A stretch of 64,000 nucleotides of DNA from Phoenix dactylifera (lineage: Eukaryota; Streptophyta; Magnoliopsida; Arecales; Arecaceae), in contig NC_052393.1 of the NCBI RefSeq assembly GCF_009389715.1, forward strand, positions 6,510,001-6,574,000. Reading direction: 5' to 3'. A program made the translations under genes and the position numbers. This document shows positions 38,575 to 49,030 of the stretch, in pieces (positions within the stretch are counted from its first letter, which is position 1; each line of letters opens with the position of its first letter). The notes under the pieces are model-generated. The model saw only the letters and a list, made by a program, of their open reading frames with translations, was not told the DNA's origin and ran no database searches.

Positions 38575-39923
38575 TGCAGTGGCAGGGCCGGCTTGGGCCT
38601 TAGGTGACTGAGGCGGTCGCCTAAGGCCCCCGTCCCATGGAAGGCCCCCACCCCACGGTCCCCACTCCCCACCGCATAGTTTTTTTTTTATTTAATCCAG
38701 AGCCAGAAGATAGCCTTCAGCCTTTCGGAAAGACCCTTTCCCATCCGATAGCTGGAGTCATAGGCTTGTAGCTGGGCATTGAGCAGTGGGCGACGGCTAC
38801 CAGTACCGGGCTGCTACGCCGCTACAGTGCATCCGGCATCCCCTTCGGCCCTTCGGCTACGACAGTGACAAATGATAGGCAACGGGCATTTCCTCCCTCC
38901 TTCTCTCCCCCCCTTCTCAGTTCTCTGCCGTGCTTTCTTTTTTATTGCTGAACCAGTGAACCTTCTCCCAAATCCCAATCTTCCGTTCTCCGGTTCTCGG
39001 CAGACTCGCAGCACCGCTCCTCGTCGTCCTCGGCTCCTCCGAGGCTCTGAGCCTCCGACCCTTCGGTCTCCGGCCTCCTCGGCTAATCGGCTCTGCTCTA
39101 AAGTCCACCGTCCTCGGTGGCTCGGTCCTCCTCCTCCGGCTCCAACTCCAAGAAGGCAGAACCCGGCGAGTGGCGAGCCGCCGGCCGGATCTCCTCTCCA
39201 GCTCTTGGACCGCCGGCCGGATCTCCTCTCCTGGCCGACGTCGCCGTCCTCGGCTCCTGTCCTCCAACCTCCGGGCCTCCGGCCGACGGAAGACCCAGCG
39301 AGTGGCGAGTCGCCGGCCGGATCTCCTCTGAGAGGAGTCCTCTCCAGCTCTCCTCGCCGTCCTCGCCATCCTCGCCATCCTCGGCTCCTCCGAGCTCCGC
39401 CGCTCCGGCCTCCTCCGCTCCTCGGCACTCAGCAGCTCGGCTCGCTCGGTCGCTCCAAGGACCAAAGTCCACCATCCTCCGTTGGACACTTGGACCGTGA
39501 GCATCCCACCGAATCACTGATCCCAAATTCCCAATTCCCAGGCAGTGGTGACCGGTGAGATATGAGAATCTAATCCACCGTATCTCCTCTGTTAGCTTCT
39601 AGGCTAGTTTACTAATTAATCTTTTGGTCCAATTAATTTTTATTTAATCAAGTTAGAGACATTATAATTGATTTTTTTTTGGGTTCAAATGTAGGTTGGT
39701 TGTGACTTATGACTTCGGCGGTTCAGCCTCTTCTCGCCGTCGAGTTCGGCACTATTCGGCCTCTTCTCGACATAATTAAGTTCGGCACTACTTGTCGGGA
39801 TCCGAGTTTGTTTTTCTTGACACAATCAAGTTTTTTATATTTTAATTTATTTGTGATGTTTTTTTAATTGCTTAGTTTGATAATATTATTTATATATTAA
39901 AATGTCTAATAGAAAATATGACT

Positions 39924-41036
39924 GTGGGTGTGAGGCCCAATAGTCCCACATCGGAAAGATTCGTTCCAGAGCCTGGGCATATGAGGCGGGTGTCTCCTAA
40001 TCCTGCAGACACGTTTTGGGTGGAAAACAAAATCGGGGAGGGGTGAAGGACGCTTGCGTGAAGCCCCAGAACCGGACAATATCTGGCAGGGGAGCCCCGT
40101 GTTCCCCCCTCATGTGGCCCCCACGTGGGCACTGGGTGCCTCACGTGCTCCGCGCAGAGGCGGGGGCGTGACATTTGGTATCAGAGCCGAGGACGGCTCT
40201 TGTCCGATGGTGTGAAGGGTGTGAGGCCCAATAGTCCCACATCGGAAAGATTCGTTCCAGAGCCTGGGCATATGAGGCGGGTGTCTCCTAATCCTGCAGA
40301 CGCGTTTTGGGTGGAAAACAAAACCGGGGAGGGGTGAAGGACGCTTGCGTGAAGCCCCAGAACCGGACAATATCTGGCAGGGGAGCCCCGTGTTCCCCCC
40401 TCATGTGGCCTCCACGTGGGCACTGGGTGCCTCACGTGCTCCGCGCAGAGGCGGGGGCGTGACAGAGGCACGTGAGGCACCCAGTGCCCATGTGGGGGCC
40501 ACATGAGGGGGGAACACGGGGCTCCCCTGCCAGATATTGTCCGATTCTGGGGCTTCACGCAAGCGTCCTTCACCCCTTCCCGGTTTTGTTTTCCACCCAA
40601 AACGCGTCTTGGGGTGAAGGACGCTTGCGTGAAGCCCCAGAACCGGACAATATCTGGCAGGGGAGCCCCGCGGTTCCCCCTCATGTGGCCCCCACATGGG
40701 CACTAGGTGCCTCACGTGCCTCGCGCAGGCGGGGGCGTGACATTTGGTATCAGAGCCGAGGACGGCTCTTGTCCGATGGTGGGAAGGGTGTGAGGCCCAA
40801 TAGTCCCACATCGGAAAGATTCGTTCCAGAGCCTGGGCATATGAGGCGGGTGTCTCCTAATCCTGCAGACGCGTTTTGGGTGGAAAACAAAACCGGGGAG
40901 GGGTGAAGGACGCTTGCGTGAAGCCCCAGAACCGGACAATATCTGGCAGGGGAGCCCCGCGGTTCCCCCTCATGTGGCCCCCACGTGGGCACTAGGTGCC
41001 TCACGTGCCTCGCGCAGGCGGGGGCGTGACAGTGGG
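39924..41036 (+). mobile_element. Compound TRIM (four LTR copies) with 5-bp target-site duplication, nested in the hAT element
   Basis: LTR1 39929-40173 (245 bp), internal 40174-40219 (46 bp), LTR2 40220-40464 (245 bp), then an inverted LTR piece (about 40467-40609), a 5'-truncated direct LTR3 (40611-40742), internal 40743-40788 (46 bp), LTR4 40789-41031 (243 bp). LTRs start TGTGAGGCCCAATAGTCCC and end GGGGGCGTGACA. Each internal segment begins TTTGGTATCAGAGCC, the initiator-Met tRNA primer-binding site. The whole array is flanked by GTGGG at 39924-39928 and 41032-41036. LTR1 and LTR2 share variants (GTGCTCCGCGCAGAGG) that differ from LTR3 and LTR4 (GTGCCTCGCGCAGG), so two subtypes are joined. 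No protein is encoded. Confidence 0.9.
40467..40742. repeat. Long inverted repeat inside the compound TRIM
   Basis: An inverted LTR fragment (about 40467-40609) abuts a direct fragment of the same LTR (40611-40742) almost without spacer. Arms of roughly 130 bases with few mismatches could form a hairpin in DNA or RNA. Confidence 0.85.
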
Positions 41037-41341
41037 TATGAAAAACTCAAAAAAAAAAAATCGATAAAGGCCTCTTCTAATGAGTTCGCTTAGGCCCCCA
41101 AATGTATTTTTAAACATTTTTATACTTATTAAAAAAATTTATTATTTAAATAATAATAATAAAAAGGCCTCTTCCAATGAGTTCGCCTTAGGCCTCCAAA
41201 TGTATTGGGCCGCCCCTGTGCAGTGGATGAAGGGACAACTATATCCTTACTCTTCACTTCCTCTTTCTGCTTAACCATTTCTACTCTTTCTTTCCATCCT
41301 TCAATTCAACTTTCTTTTTTTTCCTCTTCCTTTTCGACCTT

Positions 41342-42094
41342 CTAATCGATCTCTTGAGGTACAACTACTCCATGCTTGCGTGTCTTCTTGCGAATGTATT
41401 CAATCAACTTCTTTTCCTCTAGGTGCCAACCCCAGTGCAAGTCTGCGCATCTCAATTCATTTTAACAGTGTGAACACCTGTTTTATCAACCACAAGAACT
41501 AGAAATCATTTAGCAGATCATTATAAGATGGTGATTTTAAAAAAAATCCACACCTTTGAGTTTTAGCAATTTCATCTGAAGGTCGTATTCACAGTTCTTA
41601 CAGTGAATGTGAACGTTTATGACTGTCCTTTTCACGGCCTCCTGGGATGAGTGTAAACATTGGCTCATCCTCCTCCTTGGCTTGGGTGATATCAGCATAA
41701 GTTTCTTCCTGGTCTTCTTTTCTATTCGTTTGTGAATATTCCCAGGGTTGAACACGCCCTTCACCGAAATCTTTCCTGTCGACTTCGATATCCGCCTTAC
41801 GAACTCCTGTTAAATAAAATTACAAGGTTAGCGTGCCCGTTACACCTTTAAGAACTATTATTTACAGTATTGCATCCAAACGACTCAAATTAAGCTGATC
41901 ATTGAGATAGCCATGACAAAGGAAGGTACAGATGTTAAGTTCAGTCATCTAAACTCACCATGGGTTCTTATGATTGTCTTCGCAACTGCGTGATATCATT
42001 CCTTGCAATGGAGGTGGAGTTTATAAACGGCAGTGATTATGTCCTCGCTCTTCTCCTTCTCCACAACCACTTCTTTCTTCTCACTTGCAACCAT
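41342..42094 (-). pseudogene. HIPP-type heavy-metal-associated (HMA) protein pseudogene
   Basis: Three exon-like blocks keep GT-AG borders: 42094-41959, 41806-41554 and 41477-41342. Block 1 opens MVASEKKEVVVEKEK and leads into an HMA domain, VYKLHLHCKE, with the second metal-binding Cys codon of CxxC changed to TGA (41998-41996), then YHAVAKTIIRTHG. Block 2 continues the domain (VRKADIEVDRK, then by a frame change ISVKGVFNPGNIHKRIEKKTRKKLMLISPKP) and starts a second HMA domain, TVINVHIHCKNCEYDLQMKLLKLKG, with an intact CxxC. Block 3 has an in-frame stop and a frame change before KLIEYIRKKTRKHGVVV. Paired HMA domains with this intron layout are typical of HIPP metallochaperone-like proteins. 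Stops and frame changes in every block mark it as dead. Confidence 0.8.
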
Positions 42095-42400
42095 TTGAAC
42101 CAAAACCAAAACAAAGGGTGAAGAGAACTCAAAGGGAAGGGAGAGCCACTACAATTGATTCATAAACAAGAAAAGGGCATGCATGGATGCCAACCTCTGT
42201 GGAAGAATGTTTTGCTCTTTCCATTGGACCACAATTCTCTATTGGAGGACTTGAAATCGACCATTTCTTCGGCAATTTCACAGGTACAACTTGATACGGT
42301 GTTACAATGTGCGAGTCCACTACAAGATTTTACGAGAGCATTGATGGTCATCATTGTGCTGGGACGATGCATCGATGAGGTCGTTGAATCATTTCATAAC

Positions 42401-42837
42401 TGTGGAGATTCGTGCGAATATATTTTTTAATCCCACATCAATTATGCACTAGGTAGATCTTAAATATTTAGATAGGACCAAAAATTTCGATTAATATCTT
42501 TAGATAGCCTTTTTGGATAAAATCTTAGTTGTGATAAATGTTATCAGAACGGATCCGACCCATGACCTATATGGAATAGGAGATACTATAGCATCGGTTT
42601 ATGAGGGTTGATCATGAGCCGATCGTGATACTTGTTATTAGTTTTGAATAGATTTAGATCATTGGCCTAGTGAGGGTGCTGGGATTTAAATGGGAAAAGC
42701 ATATGAGGATTCATGCGGGTGTATATTTAATGCACATTGGTTATGTATTGGGTAGATCTTAGGTACTTGCACAAGGCCAAGAAATTCAAATAATATTTTT
42801 TAGTTAGTCTTTTTGAACGAGGCCCTAAACTGTGACA
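42401..42837 (+). mobile_element. TRIM retrotransposon, family A copy 3 (aged)
   Basis: LTR-like ends at about 42401-42536 (TGTGGAGATTCGTGCG start) and 42702-42837 (ending CTGTGACA) surround an internal part similar to copy 1. The primer-binding site has decayed to TGTTATCAGAAC near 42540. Flanking 5-mers ATAAC and GTAGC do not match, so the target duplication is lost or the edges are slightly off. This copy is more diverged than the two others. Confidence 0.8.
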
Positions 42838-43034
42838 GTAGCAAACCTTAGAATTTTTATTTTTTTAACTCTTTCCAAGTACATTGAACAATTTTTTTTT
42901 CTGGTAAGCAAAATGATCAAAACTTTTAGATGGAATTGACAACTTGCACTTTATAATGTATATAAGTTGGGGGTTATCCCAGTGTTCATGTGGCTAATTA
43001 GGGTGCAAGTGGCTCTCCCTTCCTTTATCCTTTT

Positions 43035-43037
<3 letters not shown>

Positions 43038-43090
<53 letters not shown>
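43038..43090. repeat. (TA)n microsatellite
   Basis: A pure alternating TA tract of about 53 bases. Confidence 0.95.
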
Positions 43091-43095
<5 letters not shown>

Positions 43096-43876
43096 CTCGT
43101 AGTATTTTTTGGCAGAGAAAATTCTTACTTAATGCCTAATTAGAAAATGAATGATGCAATATTTTCCAAAAATGAATTATTTGCACTTTCCAATTTATGC
43201 ACTGGCAAGGTGATTGAGAGCAGTATGAAACTTCAGACTTTGCTCCAGGACTAATTGATGACTACCAAGCTAATTTGTTCTCATCGTTTGTCATGCTCCG
43301 AACCCAAAATTCAGATCTGGCACGCAATACGGCCACACACTTCCTAGAGCAGAGCCTTAAAGAATATGCAAGGCCTAAAAATATATTACAATCTCAATGT
43401 CCGTAATCAACAATAATCACAATTCATACCAAATGATAAAGTTGGTCTAATTACAAAATTTGATAATCCAACTAGTATCAGTGATGCTCTATCTAATCAT
43501 TCCCTCAGCCTATGATCTCAACTATATCTATATACTATGCAACCTGAAACACTGAAAAGAGAAAGAAGAAGGGGTTGTGAGCTTTACAATCCAGTAAGAA
43601 TCTCCACACATTCACACCAACACAATAATACCATAAGTTTGAAAACCATAAGAAATTGTTGCACACAACATGAAATCACAAACCAACTTTCAATAATGCT
43701 TGAATAATTAGTATAAATATATACATCAAAGATCAATAGAAATCCATCCTCCCAAGAATGATATAGCATACAATATCTCATCACTTTTTAATAGTATTTT
43801 CAATGCTTTTCATTCCATTTCTTTTTAACTTGACCCAGATAAATTATTTTTTTAACTTTGGGCTAATTTTCGGTCA

Positions 43877-44128
43877 CATTTTCAGCCCGTGACGGGGCAA
43901 CCAACAGTATCGCATTTTCAGCCTGTGATAGGATAACAAATAGTATCACATTTTCAGTCTATGATGAGGCAACCAGTAGTATCACATTTCTAGCCTGTGA
44001 TGGGGCAAACAACAGTTTCATATTTCTAGCCTATGACGGGGCAAACAATAGTTTCACATTTCTAACCAATAATGGGGCAAATAGTTGTTTTATATTTTTA
44101 ACCTATGACGGGGCAACCAATGATAATG
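43877..44128. repeat. 36-bp minisatellite, seven units
   Basis: Seven consecutive 36-base units follow the pattern CATTTTCAGCCTGTGATGGGG, then CAACCAACAGTATCA, with point changes and no length changes. A related isolated unit (CGTTTTTCACCCGTGATAGGGCAATCAA) occurs at about 44225. The unit equals 12 codons, but stops occur in several units, so present coding is unlikely. Confidence 0.9.
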
Positions 44129-44824
44129 AGACGAATCCGAAGTCTTTGTTTATTTAATCAAGTTCACATCCACACATCAATTTCTTTTTAAACATTTTTT
44201 TTTGGCGTTAAACTAACCACAGTCACGTTTTTCACCCGTGATAGGGCAATCAATATAACATGGTTAGTCCAAAGCACGACATCCATTAGTCCAATTATGT
44301 AAATATAAATTATGCTCATATATGCATCCATCATACTATCAATTACAATCATACATGATTAAAATATGATTTGATACAAAAACCATCATAAAGCTACTAT
44401 TACTTTTTATATATCTGAATCATTAGCATATCATACATATATAAGTACAAAAACATCTATACCATGTAGACCGGTGTACAAGGATTCTTACCTCTTTGCT
44501 GGCAATCCAGACAGATTGATCACTTACCCACACCGTAATCTACGAACCGAGGTGCGCAAAATCCTACTCAATGTCCTCTTATCCAAAAGATTGTTCTCCT
44601 ACATAATCAAGTTAACATTAAATATTACCTAAGGTATCCGACAATCTAGAATCCTCTACTGATCCACTAAAGGGGTCCACCATCACGTAGTAATCTGGGA
44701 CTATGCAACAACTCTCTCAACTAACGATTTTTGTAGACGGATAGGGTGGACTAGGTAGCAGCGTCCGATGATGTAGGTCGGTCCGCTCTGGCAATCAAAC
44801 CAATCAACTCATAAAACAAGAATC

Positions 44825-46611
44825 AGGCCCTATTTTAAGGAGCTGTTAGTAGTAGAGGTGTTGGAAGTAGAGCTGTTTGAAGTAGAGCTTTTAAAAAAAG
44901 CTGTTTGCTGTTTGGTAACTATATTTCTAAAGTGTTGTGGTACTTTAACATATGTTTGGTAAACAAACTGAGAAAATACTTTTGTATGATAAAATTACTA
45001 TAAAGGACATTGCATAGTATTGTACAACAGAGAATAATAAAACATAATATATATTAATACATAATATACGATATAGTATAATATTACTGTAATGTAAAAT
45101 AATATTATTATAATATAGTAAACATTGTATAACATAGCATAATAATAATATAATTATTAGAGTAAATTAATTTTTCATAATATAACATAATATTAAATTA
45201 TTTAACATAACATATTAATGTATTATGATATAATATATTATAGTATTATATTTATAGCATAATACAATAATAAAAATATAAAATATTATAATTATTAGTA
45301 TCAATTAATTTCTCATAATATAATACAATATTAAATTATTTAACATAACATATTAAGGTATTATGATATAATGTAATATAATATTATATTTATAGTATAA
45401 TATAATAATAAATATATAAAATATTATAATTATTAGTATAAATTAATTTTTCATCCTTCTAATGACCATTTATCTCTTTACTTAACTATTTGCAATGGTG
45501 ACAAATTCACTATCATAAAGATCAGATTATTTGCCACTTACTCATTATTTTTTTATTTATCTATTTATACGTTCATTCGTATATATATTTATTTATGCAT
45601 TTATTTATTTATTTATTATTTTATTCATTGAAATATATCTATTTATTATCTTATTTATTTATTCATTCATTCATTCATTTATATACATATTTATTTATAC
45701 ATTTGTTTATTTATTTATTTATTTGTTCTTTTCTATTTTTCTATTTTTTTCTCTTTTTTTTCTTTCTTTTTCTTCTTTTTTTTCCTTTTCTTTTTCTTTT
45801 CTTTTTTCTTCTCTTCTTCTCCTTCCTTCCTCTCCCCCCTTCTTCTTTCTTCCCCTCCTGTGCGGCTTCCAGCGCCACCGGTAGCCGTGGGAGGGGGCAT
45901 GGCGGAAGGGAGCCGAGGTGGCTCGCCCGCCACCACCGTAGGCGGACATCGCCGCCCCACAGCTCCACTGCCATGGAGGCTTCGCTGCGGCTGGGACGCC
46001 GCGGCTGGGCTCGGCGGAAGGGAGCTGAAGCGGCTCGCCCCACAGCTCCCCGGTCCCGCGGTTGGGACGCCACGGTCCTGCGGCTGCGGAAGCCCGACCA
46101 CCCCACGGCCCAGCCCGGCGGCTCCACGGTTCGGCGCGACCTACGAAGGGGCCGCCGGCCACGAGTGGTGGCCGGCATGGTGACCCATGGCCGACATGGT
46201 GGTTGCCACCGTGGGTAACCACGAGCATCCTCCCAAAACAAAGAAAAAAAAACAAAGGAACATGGGGCAGCAGCATTGAGAAGAAGAAGGAGATAGAGAG
46301 GGAGAGAGAGAGAGAGAGGGGGGGGGAAGGGTGAGAGAGGAAGAGGCGGTGGGATGGAGGGTTTTGGGAGAAAAAATAGTTTTTTAAATAGAGATATTTT
46401 GGTCAAAAAAATAGCTTTCCGACAAAACTGAAAACAGTATTTTCGGAAAGCTCCAAAATGGAGCATCTCCAAAAAAGTTGTTTTCAGCTTTCTGAAAAAG
46501 TTAAAACAGCTTTCCGAAATTTTTACTAGACATCCTTTTTCATTCAAAAGTACTTTTGGAGGGCCAGAAAGTGCTTTTTGGCCCTCCAAAAGCTCCCTCA
46601 AACCGGGCCTC
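44825..46611. mobile_element. GGCCC-ended DNA transposon (family B, full copy)
   Basis: The left terminus AGGCCCTATTTTAAGGAGCT (44825) and right terminus AGCTCCCTCAAACCGGGCCT (ending 46610) are inverted repeats: the reverse complement of the right end is AGGCCCGGTTTGAGGGAGCT. The interior runs in order: a tandem GTAGAGCTGTT-rich segment, an AT-rich block (about 45000-45450), ATTT repeats, a T/C-rich tract (about 45740-45855) and a GC-rich block (45860-46215). No transposase is recognised. No convincing target duplication is seen, so the superfamily stays open (PIF/Harbinger-like or hAT-like ends). A second copy starts at 60911. Confidence 0.75.
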
Positions 46612-47658
46612 TGTCCACGGTACAGATAACACAGTTGAGATTCATAATGATAGAGTCCAATGGTACTCGATGATGGTTGGGGTAAGACTAGCGTGACGGT
46701 TGGTCGCAGCAACATTGGTCTAGAATCCTCTATTGGGGTCAACCTGGGTCTACAATGAGAACACTAGGACCCTCCTACTGGGTGCAGAGTATTCCAATTA
46801 GAACCTTCTTATGTAGATCACTCTTTCTTTACGGAATCAAACTTAATTATCAAAAAATAGAATAAAATAGTGGACTAGTAACCTAGACTACCTACCGGCG
46901 TCCACCAGGGATCCATCACCACATCCTCCGAGTCCCTTCTACCATCTACTCGAGTCAACTAGAGAGAGAAACACCAAAAGAAAGAAACAAAAAGAAGAAG
47001 AAAGAGAGAGAAATTAGAGAGAGAATTAGAGAAAGGAGGGAGAAAGAAAGAAGAGGAAAGAAGAGAGAGAAACTCTTTGTCTCCACTCTTCACGATTGGT
47101 TGTCTCCTCTCTTCCCCCTCGCAGGTCCAAGGGGCGGCGGCCATTATGGCCCAATGCCCACTCAACAGCGGCCGGCAGCGACGGAAAAGAAGAGGATGAA
47201 GACCGAAACAGGGCATCCCTGTTTCAACGATTTTCTAGTGATGCACCAACTCCAATCACGGCGAACAAGGCTGGAAATAGTAGAGAAGAAAGAGAATGAA
47301 AAGGAGGAGCCTTACCTCGGTCCGGCAAGGCGCTTCGGTGGCTCTCCGACAACAAATCAAGGAAGAAGGATCCTGACTTAGAACTCGAAAAACAAAGAAA
47401 ATCAGGCAAGGATTGTTTGGAATCTATGAGCAAGGGCTTGAAGGAAGTGGGGTAGACGGAGTCCTCGGGCTTTCACTGGAGTCCGGTGAGCCTTAGGACT
47501 CCTCTTCCATGACAGACTCAGCGAGGAAGACGACTGCTATCAGGAGTCCTCCTTCCCGTCGCACGTGCTAGCGCACATTGGGCGGCCCAAGTGGCCGGTC
47601 CAGCATGTTCCCAAGCCGAACCAAGCCGGCCCAACCCAATCAATTACGGGCTCTGACA

Positions 47659-49030
47659 TTGTTCCTCTCCAATTTTTATTGCACTCTTTATTTACAGATT
47701 TCCCTCTTTCCCAGGCATACTACTTTGATTAATAAAAGTGGGGGAAGAATTTCACTTCCTCCATCGTTCCTCAAAAAAAAAAAAAATCATGAAAAGAAAC
47801 ACAGAAATCCAAAATGCGAACTGAAAGAGTAACTGAAAAAGGATTGAAGTCTTGGATAGTGAGTGTCCAAATATTTAGATCTGGCTACAGTGGCTATTCC
47901 TTCCTTCCTCTCTTAAGAAAGAAAAGGATGAAGAATTTGCGTACTCTGTTGCGGGTCCCTTCCATCATGTTTTGTACTTAGCGTCTTTTTTCTTTTTCTT
48001 TTTGTTCTGATGCTCTTTGCTTTTACGGGAGGCCGTTGGTGTCGGTGTTGGTGACGATGCTCATTACATGGAAGTAACATCAGAGGCCTTGACTTGCCGG
48101 CTAAGAGGCAACCTGTTAGGGGCCTTATTATGGAATCTAATTGTCCTTGTTACGGAATCTAATTGTGATATCATTCAGAGCTCTTCAAGAAACGAATATG
48201 GAGTTCTGTAAATGGTGCGTAATTTGTGGGGACCATCATGTAGATTACTTCGAAGAGCTTTCTTGGAGTGACTGAAGTGAGAATATATCGCGATGCGGTG
48301 TCCATGGGTAAGAAGGTGGATTTCCGTATTGCTCCTAGTGTGGAGGATTGCAAGGGGAAGAAGCAGTCTTCCAAGGATTCTCCAGACTTCGCTGACATTA
48401 TTAGAGATTACATCTAATTAAGCTTGATCTTAAGAGAAGAAAATTCACGGGGAGTAATCCCTGGGAGAAACCCTCTCTAGTAAGTTAAGCTTGATAGATT
48501 CTTGATTTATGCAGAATGGGAAGAGAATTTCCCACTGTCCTTAATTTCATAAAGCTTTTGTGAATGCATGTTCTGACCATGTCCCGATTGGGGCGCGAAC
48601 TGATTGCTTTGTAAATACATGCAGATTTACTGGGGCTGCAGCTTTGAAATAATATCCTTCTTTCATCATTTTTGGTGTTAAGAAGCATGCTTGAATCTTG
48701 CAGCTCAATTGTTGGTAAAAGAAAAAAAAAAGTGTGGTTAAGGCATGGTCAGCAATGAACTTAAGCTTTGCATTTAGGACCTGCAGGCACCACATTTGGC
48801 CAGCTCCCTAAGGTCATATCTTTCAGCAGAAAGATGACTAATTTGTAGATCTGGTAGATCTCAGCTTACGACAACAGACTAAGAGTAAGGTGGACCGGTC
48901 TACCAGTATTTTTTGTTCGGAAGCTGGGAGGAGCTAGCTACTGTCATTTTACCATTTCACCCGATCAGATTTGTACTACAAGAAAATAAAATAGGTTTTC
49001 GCCGGTAGAGAAAATCGCAGCTGAGTTGGG
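47659..49030. other. Intergenic upstream of the ankyrin gene
   Basis: A possible exon remnant lies at about 48242-48417 (plus). After CATCATGTAG it reads ITSKSFLGVTEVRIYRDAV and so on for about 58 codons to a stop. It looks more protein-like than its surroundings, but I cannot name a family and see no partner exons. Nothing else was recognised. Confidence 0.35.

Larger units (their letters stand above)
38575..41226. mobile_element. Non-autonomous hAT element with perfect 8-bp target-site duplication
   Basis: Terminal inverted repeats are CAGGGCCGGC at 38583 and GCCGCCCCTG ending at 41218 (reverse complement CAGGGGCGGC). The element is flanked by TGCAGTGG at 38575-38582 and 41219-41226, identical 8-mers as hAT transposases create. 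CAGGG ends also fit hAT. Near the right end, two direct repeats of about 40 bp (about 41067-41107 and 41164-41206) start GGCCTCTTC and contain AATGAGTTCGC. The left half holds a GC-rich stretch (about 38940-39510) open in several frames, rich in Pro, Arg and Ser, with no transposase similarity. A compound TRIM is nested at 39929-41031. Without it the element is about 1.5 kb. Confidence 0.92.
43289..47658. mobile_element. Putative solo LTR (or LTR-like element), interrupted by a nested transposon
   Basis: The left end TGTCATGCTCCGAACCC at 43289 and the right end GGGCTCTGACA at 47658 give the TG...CA and short inverted TGTCA/TGACA termini of an LTR. Flanks are TCGTT (43284-43288) and TTGTT (47659-47663), a 5-bp duplication with one mismatch. 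Without the nested element at 44825-46611 it is about 2.6 kb. No gag or pol frame is visible, so a solo LTR formed by LTR-LTR recombination is the simplest reading. The interior has a 36-bp minisatellite and a purine-rich A/G tract (about 46960-47075). Confidence 0.6.

Noticed and set aside
38814-39558. Frames up to 228 codons on both strands in the hAT element
   Set aside because: Composition-driven Pro/Arg/Ser-rich translations without transposase or other domain similarity.
40110-41004. Several ORFs of 75-167 codons across the TRIM array
   Set aside because: They lie in repeated LTR sequence and recur with each LTR copy. TRIMs do not encode proteins.
45719-46742. 333-codon minus-strand ORF
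   Set aside because: It reads through the T/C tract and GC block of the transposon, giving a Lys/Glu/Arg-rich tail from simple sequence, with no domain.
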